Assembly: GCA_026261815.1 (NCBI GenBank)
Contig: JAMPIT010000230.1
Coordinates: forward strand, 34,990,501 to 35,054,500
Source: Monarcha castaneiventris obscurior
Taxonomy: Eukaryota > Chordata > Aves > Passeriformes > Monarchidae
Direction of reading: 5' to 3'
Length of the DNA: 64,000 nt
Position numbers and translations under genes: made by a program
Shown: positions 39,931-51,760 of the stretch, piece after piece
How positions within the stretch are numbered: position 1 is the stretch's first letter
Layout of the letters: each line of letters begins with the position of its first letter
The notes under the pieces: model-generated
Databases searched by the model: none
What the model was told of the DNA's origin: nothing
The model's input: only the letters and a program-made list of their open reading frames with translations

Positions 39931-40565
39931 ATCATAGAATTGGAATGGCTTGGGTTGTAAAGGATCTTAAAGATTTTCTATTCCCAACAGCCCTGACATG
40001 GCCAGGGACAACTTCCACTACACCAGATTATGCAGAGTCTCATCCAGCCTGGCCTTGAACACTTCCAGGGATGGGCCATCCACAACTTCTCTGTTCAAGA
40101 GCATCATCATCCTCACAGTAAAGAATTTCTTTCTAATATCTGATCTAAACTTGAGTTCTCTCAGTTTAAAGCCATCCTTCCTAGTCCTGTCCTTGTAAAT
40201 AATCCCTTTCCAGCTCTCTTGTAAGGCCCCCTTTAGGCACTGGAAGACTGCAATAAGATCACTGCAGAGCCTTCTCTTCTCCAGACTGAACAGCCCCAAC
40301 TCTCTCAACCTGACTTCACAGGAGAGGTGCTCTAGGTCTCTGGGCACTTCCATGGCTCTCCTCTGGACTCCCTCACTCCAGCAAGTCCATGTCCCTCTCC
40401 TGCTAGGGGTCCCAGAGCTGGACACAGCACTCCAGGTGGGGTCTCACCAGAGTGAACAGAGGGGCAGAATCTCGACCAGTTGTCTGCCTGGGCTACAAAT
40501 GTACATTAATGGGTCATGCTGAGCTCCTCATCTACCAGTATTCCAATTTTTCTGTATCCTTCCCA
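39931..40565 (-). mobile_element. CR1 LINE, 5'-truncated, with a 135-codon ORF2 C-terminal frame still open
   Basis: The left edge has the 3' terminal type sequence CATCATAGAATTGG, then GGCTTGGGTTGTAAAGGATC, so the element is in minus orientation. The minus frame from 40425 to 40018 is open for 135 codons and encodes the C-terminal part of CR1 ORF2, with LRELGLFSLEKRRL, SDIRKKFFTVR and LNREVVDGPSLEVFKARLD. The reverse-transcriptase core is absent. Beyond 40430 similarity continues (antisense of the LGCI...MSQQ region) to about 40565 and then fades. It lies in the sense orientation of ZNF385D. Confidence 0.92.
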
Positions 40566-41048
40566 GGCTACCTGTCCTTCCTTTTAGTCTGTAGGCTTCC
40601 TTTCTGTGTCCTGCATTTCAAATGTAAACTGTATATTACTTCCTGCTAAGAGGTTTAAGATGTATTAGCACCTTCAGGCCTACAGAAGATAACTCTAACA
40701 GGTTACTTTAGGCAGACAACTGGCCAGGAATATAACTGGGAGCTTTCAGGCTAAGCTAAAGCATTGACTAGCCCAAACATTGTAGGAGGACAAGCTGTTA
40801 CCGGCTAAAGATGGATTAAATCTACAGTCAAAGTGTTTATTCAGTCATATGCAAACATCTTTCAGTCAGTCAAATAGGTCTATGACTTTTACAGGTTCAA
40901 GAACATGGGTCTAAACCCCCCTGATATTTTATAGGAGAGAGCCTGTACCTCCTTTATCTGATCAGACAGACCACATCATTGGCCCTGCATATTACCACAG
41001 TAGGCAGCAACAGAATTTAATCTTTATGTTTTCAGAAAACATGAAGAC

Positions 41049-41121
41049 TGGGGACATGGTTTAGTTGGATTTGATGGTTTTTGAGGTCTTTTCCAGCCTT
41101 AATGATTCTAGGATTCTATGA
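41049..41121 (+). mobile_element. CR1 LINE, 3' terminal fragment
   Basis: Reads TGGGGACATGGTTTAGTTGG, then GAGGTCTTTTCCAGCCTTAA and TGATTCTAGGATTCTATGAT. This is the CR1 3' UTR and terminal repeat in plus orientation, only about 70 bases long. It faces the minus-oriented CR1 ending about 500 bases upstream. Confidence 0.85.
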
Positions 41122-42239
41122 TAATAAGTCTGAATGTGTGGTTATTTACAGTGCAAGAATTTCAGAAAATGACTTGATGTTAATGATAAAATCATCATCC
41201 TATTGATTTATCTTTTGGTGCTGATAAAAGAGAATTATACTTCTCCCCAGCCACATATCCTCAAGGGCCGACCCATCACTTATCAGTTATCACCCCTTAT
41301 CAGGTTGAAAATGCATCTTTGTACACACCAAAACAGCTTTCAGTGAAACACCAGGAGCCCCTGCCTTGTCCTAAATGTAATTCATGTTCTATAAACAACA
41401 TACTGAAACAAAATGAGCCACTGTTACCCACTCAGCCAAGGAAAATCCTGCTTCATAGCCACAGTTTGTTGTGAATATAGGTACTCAATTAAAAACGCGT
41501 ATTTAGAATTGGTGGGACCTCTTTTTATAGAAAAAATGAATCAGACCTGCAAAATACACAGATTCTTATGACTGCAACAATCAGTTTCAATATTTGAATT
41601 AAAATTCACAGTACAATTACTCTAAGTTGCTATGCCTCGTCACTGCAAATCAATCTCTTACTATTCACGTCAGAAGCAGCCATAACAAATCACCAACACG
41701 AGGACATCAGTGGTGACGGTGGGAGAAGTAGGTAAATATTTTTGGCATTCATTTTCCAGTTCAGGGAATAGAGAAATCAATATATTTTGGATACATGTAG
41801 ACTTTCTGAGAAAGATCATATACAATCCTTGCTAATTTTAAAAATCCAGATTTAAATCAGTTACCCATTTAAACTATTCTAGAACTGCTTCTCTAATTAT
41901 TCCTTACTGCAAATACCAGAAAAAGGCTAACTGATAGACTTCAGTCACCTTAATTTTTGTATAGGTTTTAGTAGTGAGTGAGAAAAAAAAATTAATTAAG
42001 GCTGACTTTTGAGAAGATCTGAATCCTGAGTAACCTCAGCTGAAGAATGCCTGGATGACAAAAATCCTCCCAGCTGAAAAAAAGGGAAAAAGGTTTGCAC
42101 TGGCCAGGGTCATGTATTTCAAGATTATGTCTTCAAGCCTTTCTACTCTCTGGACTTGGACACACTTTCTTTGGGATGACTTCTTGAGTTTCAACCAATA
42201 TCTTTATGATCATTCAGCATTAATAGCTCCTGGGTGACT

Positions 42240-42610
42240 CTAATCATTCTCCCACTTTACTTTGCCACCTGAAAGTTTCCATTTCTCAAATCAGCCCTTT
42301 CTGTCACTATATCCCAAATGCTAATCATGAACTATGACAGAGTCTCCTTTTTTTCCACATATTGGTCCCCTACTCTGCATCATCACACCCGTTACTCAAT
42401 GCTGTTTATTTTTATCTTCTCTTATATAGCTCCTTCTCACTCTTGCAAAACTTAGAACAACACACCTCAGTGTCTGGACCACAACCTTTGTTTTCTCAAT
42501 GCAGTCCCTTCTCCTCATAACCTCTACTGCTGAATGTCACTGCAACTGCTGCTTTCTTCTCCTGAATATCTGTCCTCTCCTTATTTCTTGCCTTTTTTTT
42601 TTTTTCTTGG
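42240..42610. other. Pyrimidine-rich stretch, unassigned (possibly old L2-like)
   Basis: The plus strand is strongly C/T-biased from about 42240 to a T run at 42592-42605, unlike its AT-balanced surroundings. Phrases such as CAGTCCCTTCTCCTCATAAC recall L2 antisense sequence, but the similarity is too weak for a firm call. Confidence 0.2.
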
Positions 42611-44991
42611 TGGCAGCATCACCTCCAACAGCAATAATTTAGCACAGAAGAAGCTAATAAACCTGTAAAGATCACACGCTTCCCTCTGTGTCTCATGCCA
42701 TGGTGGCCTACCTTGCTAATAAGGCCAGTCTCACAAATCAGGATGTGGGGCTCAGACTCTAGAAAAATAGCCAGATAACCATTTTTACTTATACATGGTG
42801 CTCATTTTCTTAGCTCTCCTGTGAAGGAAGTTTCATTCTTACAGCCTTTTCAAGCACTGGAGAGATACAGATTAGGCATGTCAAATAATTTTAGAATAAA
42901 AATCCTTGCCCCAGGCATTTACACAAAAGAAAGTACTGTTAAATACATTAAAAAAATCTTCATTCCTCCAGTGTCCAAAATGTTAATTATTTCCATATAC
43001 TCCATGTTTTCTGACACCTTCAGACATTCTTACTCATTCATTGCTGCTTCTCAGAATGTGTTTACATCAGAAATTTGCTTTATTACAACTGTTTATCACT
43101 ACATATGACTCTGGTGTGAAAAACATGCTAGAGAATAAAATGAAGAATGACAGGTAACTTGTGATGGGCTATTTGGCTAGAATCAAGTTAGTGAAAACCC
43201 ATTAAAATCTCTATTCAATAACAAAAAAATAATTTTCTGTCCTGTCATTATAATAAGTGATAAGAGTCTTTTAGAAAGGTAATGTAGATCGATGTACTTT
43301 GTAAAATAAAAATTATGCCATATGCTCAGATTAATTACTAAGCCATAAAAATAAACAGATCGTCATTTTGGAAGAACTTCTATGCACGTGATGAAACTCT
43401 GTATTTGGCAAACAAGGTATTCAAGCAGACAGAATATAAGGTCTGAGTGTCAGTGATTATTTGATTTGCAACGTATCGTTTTTATCCATTTAAAAAGAAA
43501 CAAAACATCTGAGCAAATATCCTATAGTTTTAAAATTACTGCATACACAACTGGCTTATAGAATTATGACATTTAGACATGTTTTGCATTGATGTGTAGA
43601 CTAAGGTGAGAGATAATAATGTTGCAGTGTCTGCAGCTAATGAAAACATAACACCTTCTATTGGGTGGCGTGGCTCACTGCAAAAAAGCAATATATCACT
43701 GTCCTGAAAATGACCAGCAGGAATAGGAAAATGAGCTATTGCTAATTAAACCTTTCATGTAAAAACATGATTACTAATCAAATCTTTATTACCCCACACT
43801 GCCACATTCTTTCTTCTTCATTTACACTTCATCCTGTAGTCCTAGAAGTATCAGATTTATGCTTGTCTTACAGGTTGTGGTTTTTTGGCATTGTGAAAGG
43901 ATAAACTTGTGACAATGATTATTTAGAAAAGATAATAAGAGTGATCATAGGTGAAAAAATAATGGTACAATTAAACTACATATGACCATTCTGACAGGCA
44001 ATTAAAAGTCATATTGAAGTTACTAGCAAAACAGAAAGTGTTTCCTCAAGCTGAAATTTCGTCTTTCTTGTGACATCTGAAAATCACCTTTGTTACAAGG
44101 AAAGAAGTGCTATTCAGTAATGACCAAAATATAAGAAGAATCCCTTAAAAAATGTTTTAGTTTTAAATTATTTAATTGCTATGAAATTTGCTATAAAACC
44201 TTCATATAAGTTGAACACTGATGATTAATATTACCTTAGCCAAATATCTGATTAAAAGCCAAGAAAAAAGCTTTTACAAAAATTCTGGACTAGCATATAA
44301 GAATACTAGTGAATTACCACCTAACAATTCTATTTTTAATTTACATAGTTATAATTATTGCAATATTTGTACAGTGAAATGAAAAAGAACATAAGATATT
44401 TGAAATAGAAAAGCATTCTTCTTCTATCACGTAGGGAAAGATCAACTGAACTTCTTATTTTTGTCATAGAAATAATAAAATCAAAGCAAGCACTGACAAT
44501 TTCAATACTCTAAATGTAAATTAAAATACTTCAGACAAAAGGCTTGAAGGCAAGTGATTCTCCCACCAAGGGATGATTTTCACTTGTCTCCAGGTGTAAC
44601 ATTATGTGCACTGATGGGCTGATCAACAGAACAGAACTTCTCCCCAGCTGTAATCAGGAGTGATTGATGGTTAGGACAAAAAAGTTGATTATCATGACAA
44701 GTCCACTGATGCAGAGAAAATAGGCTATGCTGGGAAAAGGATAAAACCTGTTCAGAGACTACCTTCTAAAATCTCCTTCTGAAGGAATAAAAAGAAACAT
44801 TTATGCCCATCAAAAAATTGCTAACATAAATTAATTCAGTACATTTGCTATGCATCTGTGTCTAAAGTTACCCCACCACAATACCATGAGACCTATCTAA
44901 ATACAAAACAGAATAAAGCCTTGTATTTTTAAAATGATACTTTGAGGTCACCTCATCAAACAATTATAGATATGAAAGTACCTGTATGCTC

Positions 44992-45019
44992 TACCAGTAG
45001 ACCATTACCAGTAGACCAC
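44992..45019. repeat. 14 bp tandem duplication
   Basis: TACCAGTAGACCAT at 44992-45005 is followed by TACCAGTAGACCAC at 45006-45019, with one mismatch. Confidence 0.88.
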
Positions 45020-45157
45020 TACCTCAGTTTTAATACTTGTTTTGAATTCATAATTCAGATCTTAAGGGCCATGGGGGAGTTAGGTGTAAGTGCTGAAAAG
45101 AAGTCAGTCCCCTTTAGCCACTTAAAACCTTGAAAGACTTCATTTTCAATTGAGCTT

Positions 45158-45173
45158 AAAAAAAAAAAAAAAA
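45158..45173. repeat. Poly-A run (16)
   Basis: A homopolymer after GAGCTT. It was considered as a retrocopy tail, but no coding similarity lies upstream. Confidence 0.9.
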
Positions 45174-47402
45174 GAATGCACAGGTGTGGGCAATACACCC
45201 TCAAAAGTATAGTTCAAATATGTGCTTTTTTCTTCCAATATAAGGCTTTTAAAAGGAAATATTAGGTTGCACTTCCACTCCGTCAGAGGATAAGGCTCCC
45301 AGCTGTTAGCTGTGGTGTAAGTAAGTACACAGAATAGCACTACCTCCAGATAGTGCAAAAGACATGAGAGGAGTGATAGAAGATCTTGGGAGCTGAAAAA
45401 GTCAGGCCTGAAGGTTCTGAAGTGGAATTTGTTCACAGCAGGGGCAGTTGTGTTTAACAGCAATTCTTTCAAAAGGAAACTTTATATATGCTACAAGAGG
45501 AGGCTGCACAATGGGGTACAATGGGGAAGAATATATTACCGGTATGTCAGGGATTGCAAATTTACTGACCAAAAGGAGAAAAAAAAAAGGTGTCCAGAGT
45601 CTGTGTAATATTATTTGGAAAGATTTTATGGGTGTTGGAAGAGAATATAATCAACCAAAGCCAAGTATAAGCACAAATTTACTCTTAATGCATTTTAAGA
45701 AGAATTTGGGGTGGGGGGGTGTTGATGAAAAATACAATTTGCTGCACATTTTCTTCACTCTACTCTTTGTGTAAACCAGACTGGCATATACCCCCGTCTT
45801 TTCATCTTTGGATTTTTTTATTTCCTTGTCAGTGCCTAAGAAAGTGAACCAGGAGTCACTGATTGGTAACTGGAAGTAGACAATGTTTTGACATTTTTAC
45901 AGTGATATCTGTTATCTGCCCCTACTATTAATAATCTAGAATCTCAGATTCTCTACTGTATGAATTCTTAAATAAATGTGCATGTAAGAACTTACAACAG
46001 ACCGAAAAAATGCTAGATGAAGACTGTACAACAAAGAATTTAAAATTTATATTTCCTTTTAAGTGAGGACTTGCTTATGCAAAGTGGTTTCTGTAAAGAG
46101 TCCAGCACATTTATTCTTAAATTTCAGTTGCTTATTAGAGTTGACTGACTTGCTTTGCATATTTACTGAAGAAGCTGACAGGAGAAAACTGCCTCAAATA
46201 CAAGTAAGTGTAGGGCAAGAAGTGAAAATAATAGATTTCTCTCCTTGCACCTTAAACAGGCAGACTTTTCCATGAATGTCACAATAGAGAACTGGAAGAG
46301 AGTCTTCCTTTCCCCTCTTTTATACTGTTTATCTTTTCCCCTGTCTATACCAATTCCCTCATGTATAAAATGGTATTTTGCAATGTACAGTCAAAAAATA
46401 CTGAGCATTGTCTTCTTTCCCACAATTCCAGCCACATACTTCAAAGAAGCTGTGGTTAGCCTCTACCTGCCCAGCTTTAGTATTTGAATTTCATTTGCAT
46501 GTTCCTCCATCCTCCTCCAGGCATAAAATATTTCTGACTCTGTTGTAACCCAAAGAATGTAGTTACAGGACCAAATCCATTAAAACAACTAGAAACACAT
46601 TTGTAATTTGCCTGGAGGACATCTCCGTGAGTAACAGATAATCCACTGAAAGCAGATTTTGGAAGATCTAGGACCTATGAGACCACTTAGGCCTGCATCC
46701 TGCCTCCCAGTATGTTTTCTGATACATTCTTACATATTAATTTAATCATTTCTGAGAGAAAGGAAATTTCTGACAGCAACACACACAGATGTGGAGGGAG
46801 GTTGCTTTTATTTCAAACTTTCTGTCTTATTAACTGCGATCACCTCTGCCTTTCCTTCAGCTCTTTGCCGTTCTGAGATCCATGCCCACCTAAGGTTAAA
46901 AGTTGGCCCCAAAAGGGCAAATACTGCAACCATTCTCTTCAGTGCCAGAAGCAGAAACCTTTTAAACTAATTCGTCTTCATATTCCACTGTCAGAATACT
47001 GGTCATTAATCTTTTGCAATTTATAAACAGGACTATCAGAGAGAGCAATTGCCTATTCACATATCATTTCTGGCAAACTCTGGTAATTTAAAAGAGATGT
47101 CAAACCTTCTGCACAATTGACTTATCAAAATAAGTGAGAGCTTTGAAAATGAAATAACCTAATAGGATGAGCAGAGGTAGGAAGCAAGAGCTGCCAAATG
47201 AAAATAAAAAAGTTTAAGTTTTACATAATCTAAGTCCTACAGAGCAACACCTGATGATCAGATGAATGTTTTAATCTCTTCAGGGGAATATTCTTATAGT
47301 GACTCTGATATTCAGCTGACATAAACATTAGACATTTCTCCTCAACCCTGCTTGTTCGTGGACCAGGTAGCTGAAAGCATTAGATTTTCCTTTCTCCTGG
47401 AT

Positions 47403-47565
47403 ATATAGAATAGTTTAGATTAGAAAAGACGTTTAAGATCATTGAGTCCAAGTGCTAACCCAGCATTGCCAAATCCCTAGGTATAGTATCTACCAATCTT
47501 CACCTTGAAGGATGGTGACCCAACTACTTCCCTTGGGAGCCTGTTCCAGTGCTTCATTTAAACAC
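47403..47565 (-). mobile_element. CR1 LINE, 3' end fragment (diverged)
   Basis: Begins TATAGAATAGTTTAGATTAG, then AAAAGACGTTTAAGATCATT and GAGTCCAAGTGCTAACCCAG, and later GGATGGTGACCCAACTACTT. These are antisense landmarks of the CR1 3' UTR and the end of ORF2. The terminal repeat is reduced to one unit. The right edge, near CACTCTCTCTTCT, is approximate. Confidence 0.8.
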
Positions 47566-48070
47566 TCTCTCTTCTACCACCACTGCTGAATGTGGCTAGA
47601 GAGTGAATTTTAAGAGGAAAGTGTAAGTCTTGTAACATGAATATAAGGAACACCAAGGCACTCCATCTCTCCCCACCAGCAACAGCCTGACAGAACAGCT
47701 GACATTAAGAACGTGCTTTCTTAAAGTTCAGTCACCTAAAACCTTCTTCTTTTCTACTGCCTTCTTGACCTCAGGCAATGTCCCTGTGGGCCTGATACCC
47801 CCAGGCTGCTCCACGTCCTGGAACAGTACAGATTTTCTAGACAGAATAGGTTACTTTCATTAAAAGAGAAGAGATAAGGACAAGGATTATCAAGAGTTTG
47901 TGTAGTGAGTTTGTCTAGAGAACTCCACAGCTTGCACACCACACAGAGACCATTCACAGTAGTTACTGAGGGTCATGCAAAATATTTAGATTGTTGACAG
48001 TTCTTAAGAAGGAAAGAAATAGTCACAACTTTAAGCTACCAGTCAGAGGACTCAGTTCAACACCAAAAGT

Positions 48071-48091
48071 ACTCCAGAAGTACTCTGGAGT
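48071..48091. repeat. 8 bp hairpin within repeated AAAGTACT sequence
   Basis: ACTCCAGA and TCTGGAGT are complementary around a 5-base loop. AAAAGTACT also occurs directly before it and again about 40 bases later. Confidence 0.6.
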
Positions 48092-49258
48092 TCAAACATC
48101 AAAAGTACTTCAAAGCTAAACAAGGTACTGTGTCAGATATGAATAATCTCTGCTTCTAGGCTGTATAGATTCATAAAACTACTGTATAGAAAGTGAAAAC
48201 TATGGAAAAAATACTTCACACAACGGAAGGAAATTAATTATACTTTCTACTTAAGCATTTTAGAAATGCTTTAAGAAACTAGAGGTTAGGTGAAAATTTA
48301 TTACTACTCTTAAATTCTGGAATTCATAATCTATAAATTAAGTTACTTATTTCCTACATGAAAAAGCTTACATATAGGCAAATTAACATTATTTTCTTTC
48401 AAAATAAAAATTTTAAAAAAAGAAAATAAAAATAATTTTTAAAAGTTCAAATGCTCTAGTATGGGAGAGGCCAGACTTGCACAGGATCTGACTGCAATTC
48501 ATATTACAGTCTTTAAAACCATGCTGTAGGAAAGAGGAGGTAATGCTTCTAAAATGTGCAGGCTAAGCCTACAAAACCAGACTCCACTGAACATCATACT
48601 GGGCAGAGGACATACCGGGTTGTTTTCAAATTATTCATGTATGCAGTGTAAGTGCAAAATATTCAGTGCTATTTGACTAGACTACTGGAATGCCAAAAAT
48701 CGAATAATAAAATATTTTGTTAGCAATTCTTTACAGTTTTTATATTGTATTGATGCAAATGCCAGCATCCCATGGAAATCTCCACACTAATCACTTTCTG
48801 TGATTACTTGCGCTTTATATAGTGAATACCATAGACCAGTACCTCTGGAAAAATATCCACTTTGAGTGTGTTTCCATTCTGACTCACATTCTGATCTCAA
48901 ATAAATAGCATGTGCAATTCTGCAACTGGAATCAGCATTTGTTTCTCCTTACATTCAACTCCATAGCACAGGAAATATGGTGGATTATTAGAAAGAAGCA
49001 GAATATATACAGATAGTTACAGAAATATATAAACTATATATATACATGAATAAGTTAAATCTGGATGAACTTTTATTCTTGTTCAGGTACAACTGCTGCA
49101 ATCAATACTATACCCTCATATAGTAATACTGATTTTAAGGGGATGCTGAGCATCTGTAAATATTTACATAAAAGCATCTCCTTAAAGAACCAGGCTGATG
49201 AATTCATATAACATAGGCACATTGGTTTGGCAACATAAAAAATAAAATGCCCCAAGAT

Positions 49259-49286
49259 AATCAATCAATCAATCAATCAATCAATA
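49259..49286. repeat. (AATC)n tetranucleotide microsatellite
   Basis: About six to seven perfect AATC units, ending in AATAAAAG. Confidence 0.93.
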
Positions 49287-50262
49287 AAAGTGCTTGATGG
49301 CTAATAATACCTGCCAAAAGTGACTTTGGTTAAAAAAGCTGAGTATTACAATTCAAGCAAAAATTATTTGGTTTATACCAAACCAGGATTCTAAATCTCT
49401 TGCTTAATTGTAAATCTGAATCTAACCCATAATTGGAAGCACAACAAAACATGAAAAGAATAAGACGCTGTGGTTATAGCTACAAATAGAACAGTGATTG
49501 AGGCAAATAGCACCGATTGCTTCAAATACCATTTAAGCATATCTTTGGAAAATGAAAAACAACAGATTTCAAGAAAGAATGGTGAAATGCTAAATAACTT
49601 CTAGCATTTGACTGTACCAGCCTTTACTAGTTCTTAATGGACCAATATTTTAAAGTTCCCGTCTCTTTGCAAGACAGAGGCCGCAGGCCAGGTGTGACAG
49701 TCTTTGGGCATGGATGAGGAGTGAAGTCTCTATCTTCCAAACCACAGAGAGATATCTGTAAATTAATCAAGCAAGATGTCATATAATCCCTCTCTCAGTT
49801 GTGGGATTATGTTCACCATTTCTCGTCTGTCCTCAGACATGGGTGTCTCATTTGTGAACACTCTCTGCCAACAGGAAGCCCTCAACTGTTTCCTTCCAGA
49901 ACTTCACTACCATTACAGCTAAAATTGTGTCACTAAGCAGTCCAACAAAAAAAATCTTTTAAATAAATCTGAAGAATTAGTCAAATTTATTCATCTAGCA
50001 AAATCAAGGAACACAGAGATCAACTGGTCGCTAAACTCTTATTAACCCCCTTTCAGATATGGATAACCTACTACATTTTCCCCTTTTTTTTTTGCCGTAC
50101 ATCTATCCAGTTCTTTCTGCTTTCCCTAGCTAAGAGAGTTTTTTTCATGTCTTGTTGTACTAGTGGATATGTTCTAAATTCTGCAACTAATTATGCTTTT
50201 GTTGGAGTGTGACGACCACTGTTATAAATAATTCTTCACCCGAGGCACTGCCAATTTCAACT

Positions 50263-50930
50263 CATAGAATCATAGAATAGTTTGAGTTGAAAGGGACATT
50301 TTAAAGGTCATCTAGTTTAGCACCTCTGCAAGAAGCAGGGCCATCTTGAACTAGATCACATTGCTCAGAGGTCAGTCCAACCTGACCTTGGCTATTTCCA
50401 GGGATGGGGCACCCACCACCTCTCTGGGAAACCCATTCCAGTGTTCTATCACCCTCATTTTAATAAACTTACTTCTTATATCTGATCTAAATTGACCTTC
50501 TTGTTTAAAACCATTACCTCTTGTCCAAAAGTTTGTTCCCATCTTTCTCCTAAGTCCTGAAAGGCCACAGTGATCCCCACTGCATTCCCTTCTCCAGGCT
50601 GAACAACTCCAACTCTCTCAGCTTTTCCTCACAGGAGAGGTGTTCAAGCCCACTGTTCATCTTGGTGTCCCTCCTCTGGACCTGCTCCAACAGGTCCATG
50701 TCTTTCCTGTGCTGAGGATCCCAGTCCTGAAAGCAGTGCTCGAGGTCGGGTCTCAAAAGAGCGGAACAGAGGAAGGAATCCCCTCCCTGGTCCTGCTGCC
50801 CACTCAGCTTTGGATGCAGCCCAAGACCTGTTTGGCTTTCTGGGCTGCAAGTGCATATTGTCAGGTCATGTCCAGCCTCTACCCACAAGCACCCCAGTCC
50901 TTCTCTGTAGGGCTGCTCTTGAATATTTGC
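50263..50930 (-). mobile_element. CR1 LINE, 3' half with ORF2 C-terminal region
   Basis: Starts CATAGAATCATAGAATAG (3' terminus) and runs in minus orientation through the 3' UTR, then the ORF2 C-terminal region: GLEHLSCEEKLRELELFSLE, KDMDLLEQVQRR and RPDLEHCFQDWDP. The antisense of the QYALAAQKAK...LGCI segment lies near 50810-50870. A minus frame is open from 50888 to 50550 but passes through frameshifted parts. The reverse-transcriptase core is missing. Confidence 0.92.
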
Positions 50931-51079
50931 TGTGGAATACTTACCTATTGATAAATGTCATATTTGGGGGAAAAAATATCATAGGATTACTTGGGTGAGT
51001 TTTTATCTTTTTTTCTGCATTAGCCATCATATTTGGATGATGATTCACTATAATTTCTTTTTTGCCATTAAGCCCGACA

Positions 51080-51760
51080 TTTACTCATTTTAGTACTTGT
51101 GCATTTACTTTTTCCAGCCTAAGCACAATAGTTCATGCTTTTATTTACTGCACTTGTCAGAAATCCAGACTTTTTTCTCCAACTGGAGATAATTTTGAAC
51201 TGAGGTCTGGAACTTCCCACCTTCCATCAAGAGGCTGCCACCCTCGATCTAGATGTCATCCACAAAGCTGGCACATGTACACTCTATTCTGTCAGGCACA
51301 TTGCTAATGAAAAATCAGAGTAGCAGCAAGCATGGAGGAGACTCTTGCAGATCCTGACTTGTGATCTTTTGTTTTGACAGGAAACCCTCAGCAACTACTC
51401 TCAATGCAGTTTTTCATTCTGTTTTGCAACCAACTTTTAATGATCTCACCTGGACCATATCCCCCTACTTACTTTACAGGACTGTCACATAGGACTGCAT
51501 AAACCCTTGTTAAAGCCAAAATATGTCACATCTACTTATTCCCTATTATCCATTAGGCCAATTACCCTGTCAAAGGAAAAAATTAGATTCATTTGACATG
51601 ATTTGTTCTTGACAAATTCATGTTGACTGTTTATTATCGCCTTATTATACCTTAGGTTCTTACGAGTTGATACATTAATCTTTTGTTCTAGATATCAAGC
51701 ATAGCCTAAATAGGACATTAGTCCTCTGGTCCTGCTTCTTTCCCTGCAGAAGTTAGAACC
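51080..51760 (-). mobile_element. Old CR1-like (L3-type) reverse-transcriptase remnant
   Basis: Antisense pol landmarks in order: GATGTCATCCACAAAGCTGG, CCTTGTTAAAGCCAAAATAT, CCATTAGGCCAATTACCCTG, TTGTTCTTGACAAATTCATG, then TTGACTGTTTATTATCGCC. These closely follow the reptile-type CR1/L3 pattern (AAAGTCAAGATAT, CACTAGGCC, CTTGACAAATCCATGCTGACT). All frames are closed. It is clearly older than the CR1 copy immediately to its left and has the same orientation. Confidence 0.75.

Noticed and set aside
45121..45180. Poly-A run as the tail of a processed pseudogene
   Set aside because: No coding similarity upstream on the plus strand and no target-site duplication seen.
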